DNA from: Anisakis pegreffii
Taxonomy: Eukaryota > Nematoda > Chromadorea > Rhabditida > Anisakidae
DNA length: 64,000 nucleotides
NCBI GenBank assembly: GCA_035041965.1
Contig: JAPYMA010003060.1
Location: 85,831 to 149,830, forward strand
Direction of reading: 5' to 3'
The notes below the pieces were generated by a model. It was not told where the DNA came from. It ran no database searches and saw only the letters and a program-made list of their open reading frames with translations. Positions 58,543 through 64,000 of this stretch are shown here, in pieces. The position numbers and the translations under genes are program-made. Positions within the stretch are counted from its first letter, which is position 1. Each line of letters begins with the position of its first letter.

Positions 58543-61500
58543 TTACATACAAGAATCCATCATTTTCTCGAGAGCTCTTGCATCCGCAGCAAACTTTCGA
58601 ATACCTTCAGATAACTTGTCGTTTGCCATCGTATTCTCGTTCATCTCGAAACGGAATTTCGCTTCAGGTACGGTGATGCGCTCGAGGTCACACTTAGAAG
58701 CTGGAAATATTGTTTCACATAGTGTCAGCGCCGAAATCTTCGCTCACCAAAATGATCCAACACAAACAAACGAATAATGAAAATGAGCAAATAGAAAGAA
58801 GAACCACTAAAAATGTTACCATTTTCAGCACTCAAAACGACGGGAATTGTTTCTTTGTCTTCCGAGAGCTGTTTCAATAGAGATGGACTGCAAATGAGAA
58901 TTCTTTATTCACTAACGAGCATGGTTCACTAGAATACTCTCAACTCCTTTCAATGATCCTCATCAACAACGAGCAACGCGATAAAATGTAACTGAACAAT
59001 ATACCTGATCGTCAGGAGGTCACAACCGTTAAGACCCTTAATTTCTTCGGTATTCCTGAACGATGCTGCCATCACTTGAGTTTTATATCCGTATTTCTTG
59101 TAATAGTTGTAGATTTTTGCTACACTCTGAATAATAATTATATTTCTTTTTGTGGTTTATGGTTCAAATATATTCAACAATCCCACAGTTAGGTGCATTA
59201 ATTATCTGTCAGTACCATCAATTGATAAAATTTCTCCGTTCGTACTGTTAAGACGGAAAGTGAATGACAACAGAACCACTCAAAACCACCATCTAAAAAC
59301 GAACCAAAACACCCGGATCAGTATGCCGATCAAATGATTTTTTGTCAGTATGTTGTACGTTCCAGTCAAGAATACGGCCAACAAACGGCGAAATCAGTGT
59401 GACTCCAGCCTCTGCGCACGCAACTGCTTGATAGAAATCAAATAACAACGTCATATTGCAATGTACACCATGCTGGCTCTCCAACACCCTAAATATTATT
59501 ATTATTATTATAAATTCTCAAGTCACCTTATTTATCATAAGTACGTATCTTTCAAACTCAACGGAGCAACAAAGTTCGATCCAGTCATTACCTATAAGAA
59601 CAAATAAAACAATTGCTTAAGCGAAGAGATGTCAAATTAAAAAAAAACGAAAATATGAAAAATGAATTCAAAACACTAACCTCGCAGCTTGGATACCTTC
59701 CCATGTCGACGATAATTTGATAAGAATTCGATCCTTGCTGATTCCTTCCTCTTCATAGCGTTTGATAAGTTGAAGTGCTTTTGTGATTTGTGCATCTTCA
59801 TCGAATGAGAGTCTTCAAAAAAACAAGAGATGCAACTGATCTATGTGCACTAATTAATCAATGATAATGATCATTGTTTTCGCATCAAATGAAAGCAACA
59901 CTTTCATAACTGCACGTAAATGCATAACCAGCGTGCTGTGTTCTTCTATTGTGTGGCGCAGTAAACATGAGAATAACGAATGAATCCGTTGTGGCTAGTG
60001 GCATGGCCCGGATTATTTTCAATGGGGAAGGGGCAAAATAGTTCGGCCTAAAAATAGTCCTTATGGCGGGCATATCACTATCCTTATGGCATATCACGTA
60101 TCATTTTTTTCTTTTATGCCATAAGAAATGCCATTAATCGGTACAATTAAAAAGTTCTGAAGTGTTTTTTGCTCACAATTAGCAATTTTGAAGCGCAACG
60201 AAGGAGATTGTAACTAACTGAATCGATGCACTAAACTGCTCAATGCTCAAAAAGAGATGAAAAATCGTCTACAATCACGATGTGATAACGAATGATCGCA
60301 TAGAAATGAGATCTAATCAAATGATAAATTGAATTACACTATGGAAAAGACCACTTTTTACGATCACGAACCAAACGAATACGTGACTACTTCTAAACCC
60401 CATTTTTTCGTCTTCTGTTGCTTTCGAAACAAACAAGACAAATAGCGTAGCAGGAGACTTCATCAATGCTCGACTTATAAACAAGAGCATTAATCAAACA
60501 ATACCTTGCATCCACTTCAGTTGATACTCGACCCGGAATGATTGTCAGAATTTGTTTTCCAAATAATACAAATAATTTCTCCATAGCGATCGTCCTGATC
60601 TGTATCGAATGTGTATTTTCATTATTAATGTTCTCAGCGAAACGAAAAATGAATGCAAATGGGCAGAAGACAAAACGATCGATTGCTAAATGGTTCCTGC
60701 AGAGTCTGATAACAGTATCACTATATGCTTTAGATGAAGTCCACTTTTTCGAATGTTTATGGCAAGCGAATGTTCCTTATTTCATGGTCTTGTGGAAATA
60801 TGAACATGACCACATGAATACCACCGCATCTCTCCTCGAAAAAGTTGTCATCTCAATCAGAAACGCGAACCTGATCTCGATCAGTGGCATGCTTCTTGGC
60901 GTATTCAATTGCTTCAGTCAGGAAGTGCTTGTAGGCATCCATTTTCGTAGCGGCAAGCAGCAAAGAAGGATTCGTGGTTGCATCAGTCGGATGAAATTCT
61001 TCCATTGCTTAAAACATACAAATGAAGAACACGTTGCTATCATCTATCCTTGCATTACATGTAACCTTTTCATTGTGCTATTTTTCATCTGCTCCCGCAA
61101 TTCGTCAATCTTTTGCAACAATCCTTTCACTTCAACATGAAATTTTTCAATAAACTACATAAATTTCGGCTGCTGCATGTTAAGTGAACAATAAACTACA
61201 TGTTAACATGTTCACATTCCCACAACACCATGAAATGTTCACTGAACAAGAGATGTAAAACATCGAAGCAAAGTTCCTAGTGTAAAATAACAATTCGCTT
61301 TGAAAGAATTTTGTTAACTTCAAAGAACAGCTCCAGAATGCCTATCAAAACTTTACCATTCAAAATCAGACTGAAGCAAAAGACGGTAGTGATTTTACGG
61401 CTTTAGATAAACTTTATGGAGTTTTGTACATGCTACTTGAGGTTTTATTAATTTTCGTTATTTACCAACACTGTCAGGACGGATAATAATGCTGTAGACT

Positions 61501-61693
61501 GAATCAAATCTCACTGCATAATTAACGACAATTTTCTTCAGAAGTCATTCGAAATTGCACAACAAAATGCCGTTCAACTCAAAACATCACGTCTACACTG
61601 CAAACAAAATCAGTCGATTGATGAACCTTTAAAATCGCCGGTGTCCGCGACCACAGTGGTCACTTTTTTAATTTGATCCAATACGCTCGCCAT
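58543..61693 (-). CDS. Transaldolase, eight exons, 318 residues
   Basis: A cytosolic enzyme of the non-oxidative pentose phosphate pathway. It moves a three-carbon dihydroxyacetone unit from sedoheptulose 7-phosphate to glyceraldehyde 3-phosphate through a Schiff base on a lysine. Minus-strand exons: 61693-61627, 61007-60871, 60599-60505, 59812-59681, 59488-59311, 59126-59005, 58887-58820, 58700-58543; 957 bases, phases agree, start ATG, stop TAA. Family signatures are in order: [12 protein letters not shown] near residue 33, [11 protein letters not shown], the active-site segment [18 protein letters not shown] with the catalytic lysine at about 132, [43 protein letters not shown] and a C-terminal [13 protein letters not shown] helix. 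Length matches bacterial TalB (317) and is slightly short of the human enzyme. Nothing is missing from the active site. Exon 2 starts after an unusual TTTTAAG acceptor and exon 4 after TTTGAAG; both are fixed by the protein match. Confidence 0.93.
59498..59512. repeat. ATT microsatellite
   Basis: A run of about five TTA/ATT triplets in the 192-base intron between transaldolase exons 4 and 5. Confidence 0.8.
60073..60126. repeat. Hairpin-forming inverted repeat in a transaldolase intron
   Basis: CTTATGGCATA at the left pairs with TATGCCATAAG at the right over 11 bases, enclosing about 28 bases that include a poly-T run. A second, partial copy of the left arm (CCTTATGGCGGGCATATCAC) stands just upstream. 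It lies in the intron 59813-60504. Confidence 0.6.
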
Positions 61694-64000
61694 TTTTGAA
61701 TCACCTAAAATATTTGAAAATTTTATTCAATGATCACTTTTAACATCCACTATTTCCGATTCAACGCATTAGATATTTTCATCAGCCGACGAAGCTAAAT
61801 GATCGGAGAACTTTCGTGACACTTACAAACAGTGACAGTACGGAACGTACGGTAATTACAATGAACATTGTACATTAATTACTGCAGGTAATTTCCACGC
61901 TCTCGTTATCCAAATTGTTCAATTGTCTCCTCACTTACATAAAATGTTCACTCGCATTCTCTGTGGAGGTTGAGTGCAATGGAGATGAATGAAAACGAAA
62001 ATGATATGAAGAAATTGATGAAAAAAATTAGTGACACTTTTATCGATAAAGTTAATTTTTTGAGAAAACGTGACAAAAAGTGAAGCTGAGTAGTCAAATG
62101 AACGGGAGAGTCTAAAGAAAGAAGAATCGAACGACACCTATCCACGTAAACTTTGTATTGCAATCCACCTATGTGTTCAGATGCTCAAAAATGCTGCACG
62201 CGCAATTAATGAATCGCATAAAGACGGATCAGAAAGACTCTGTTAATCAAAAAACACAGCCTCACCACGCGTACAAATGAAATTCAAAAAACACTGGCTT
62301 GTGGAACGCTTCAAATCATCAAAAATCAGCCAACCGTGTAGCATCGAACGGCGTATTGCACACTCAGCTCAACGATACACACATGAGTATAAGGCGTTTC
62401 ATTCAACGAGCAGTGTGTTTTGTTGATAAGGGCGGAGTTTGCGGTGGAACACAGAGAACGTTATCAAAATCGACTCAATCACAAATCACAAAGATTAATG
62501 AGCAAGACAAACCAGAATTTCACGAACTGTAACAGTCAGTGGATTGCTATCAATGATTGAAAGTCAGAAGCAGTTTTGATATGAATCAAAAATAATTCAC
62601 GAGCATTACGAGTTCTTCCATTCGTTGCGAAAAATGCAACAAACAAATGATGAAAAACACTTTCGAGACCTTACAAATAAAAACGCAGAATGATCGATGT
62701 TAAAATTGGGACAAAAAAGTCAACATAAAAATAAAACTAAACGACTAATGTGTGATACTAATAAGTATGATTGGTATCTTACCTCCAAATGCGCATGATT
62801 ATTACTCATTGATACACCTGAATATACTGAAGTAACTTCATGATGTATTTGTCGTAATGATAAGAATGTACGCTTAATTTTACACGCTTTAATTTTACTC
62901 CGGTAATCATGCTGTTTAGGTCGAGGAGAAATGAGGTGTATGAACAACAATTAATCTAAGCCTACGACAAAAAATAGCTTGAATTTCACAAAAATGCTCA
63001 CTAAATAGAAGACAAACCGAATGTTCAAACAAAATTTACAATATAAGTAATTCCTCATAACGGTGTTTTGAATGTCTTGAAACTGGTTCAAATTGCTTTA
63101 ATACGCATTAAAATTGGGCAGTTTAAAAAATGGAAGATGCGGAACAACAATTAACGTGAGTAATACAAATATAACATATCCACTGACCATAATTATCGCT
63201 AATTAATTAAAAAATCACAAATAAAATAAAAGTGGATCGCTCGCGGATGACATTTCACACCCACGCGTCTCGGCTCATCGCCAAAAACGGTTCTGCGCAG
63301 CGATCTGCTGAAAGGAAAGTGTGAAAAGTGAGGGATGGGCAAAATATTTTTACGATACGTTCCCATTATCGGTTTTGCGCTCAAACTGGCTCAGGACTGA
63401 ATCATTTTGGATTTCAACTTCAGGTTAAGTTCGGGATCCATTTATCAATATTTCTAACAGTTAAGTTGTCGATTTGGTGGATTTCCGGCAGAGTTATAGG
63501 CAAAAAACTGTCAAAATTTTGCGCCCAATTTGAAAGTGCGCTCAAACGTTCTCACAACGACGGCAAACCCGCGAAATTGAAAGTTGGCGTTCAACTTGTT
63601 CTTTGCAAAACCCTATATCCGCACCGTTAAAGTCACGATATCCCAGATATTTGTGATTGTTGATGTTGACGTTTGCAGTCGATGTCCGCAGACAGCGAAT
63701 TAATTCGGAGCTATACAGCCATATGTGACATTTATTCCAAATCTCTTCCCCAGTGAGAGGTCTAAGGATTCCGGGTTCCAGCTTCGTGGATTTTCAGATG
63801 ATAAACCATTGATATATTTATTAATTAAGTAGCGTTAATTATGACGAGTGGATAAGTTATATTTGTATTTTTCACAATGATTGTTGTTCCGTTGTCAGGA
63901 GTTATTTTCATTGTTAATCTTGTTTCAACTCTTGGTTTGATGTCTGTTCAATGAATATTTTTCTAAGAATCGCGGTATTTTTTAGCCGTAGGCTTAGATT
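61694..64000. other. Right end of window, no assignable gene
   Basis: The promoter of the transaldolase gene should lie near its left end. A minus-strand frame at 62901-62781 (HDYRSKIKACKIKRTF onward) opens after AAACAG and closes at a good donor, GAG|GTAAGA, so it may be an internal exon of an unseen gene. Near the right end, a plus-strand ATG frame at 63878 gives 25 hydrophobic residues (VVPLSGVIFIVNLVSTLGL) that could begin a signal or membrane segment, but it stops before the edge. A GC-richer patch at 63235-63310 is unassigned. The last bases (AGCCGTAGGCTTAG) resemble a stretch near 52550. Confidence 0.35.

Noticed and set aside
60538..61140. 200-codon plus-strand frame
   Set aside because: It is the longest frame in the window but lies antisense to transaldolase exons 2 and 3, which are fixed by a clear protein match and splice phase.

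Overview
The window reads as nuclear DNA of a nematode. It is AT-rich and gene-sparse. The genes are cut into many exons of about 60-280 bases with GT-AG introns, several acceptors have the form TTTCAG, and two start codons lie directly behind such an acceptor, as in spliced-leader trans-splicing. The gene set also points to a nematode: a TWK-type two-pore potassium channel, an expanded-type nuclear hormone receptor, a Na+/K+-ATPase beta subunit, a MARCH ubiquitin ligase and a transaldolase. I cannot name the species or order from sequence alone. Because genes are spliced, most long reading frames are only parts of genes. I rebuilt exon chains by hand, requiring splice sites, continuous phase and family motifs to agree.

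Layout, left to right. 1-5.85 kb: no assignable gene, one hAT-like terminus and a 3 x 22 bp repeat. 5.85-10.45 kb, plus strand: Na+/K+-ATPase beta subunit, seven exons, first coding exon not found. 10.8-12.13 kb, plus strand: an orphan 165-residue protein. 12.24-13.77 kb, minus strand: an orphan 184-residue secreted protein whose 3' end faces the previous gene. 13.8-23.1 kb: gene-poor and full of short repeats. 23.12-28.37 kb, plus strand: nuclear hormone receptor, 441 residues. 30.18-30.37 kb: a short hAT-type non-autonomous element. 30.82-39.78 kb, minus strand: TWK channel, 13 exons, 628 residues. 39.8-50.6 kb: no assignable gene, several coding-like minus-strand frames. 50.66-52.9 kb, minus strand: two exons that may belong to a moulting-cycle-like protein. 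54.38-56.71 kb, plus strand: MARCH-type RING-CH ligase, 190 residues. 58.54-61.69 kb, minus strand: transaldolase, eight exons, 318 residues. 61.7-64 kb: nothing firm.

The genes look like ordinary, independent nuclear genes; I see no operon and no single multi-gene system. The beta subunit and the TWK channel both act in membrane ion transport, but nothing links them beyond being 20 kb apart. The most interesting points are the TWK channel pore, where both filter motifs differ from the usual K2P sequence (GYN for GYG, and AIDFG for TIGFG), and the tail-to-tail pair of orphan genes at 10.8-13.8 kb. All gene models are hand-made predictions without transcript support.
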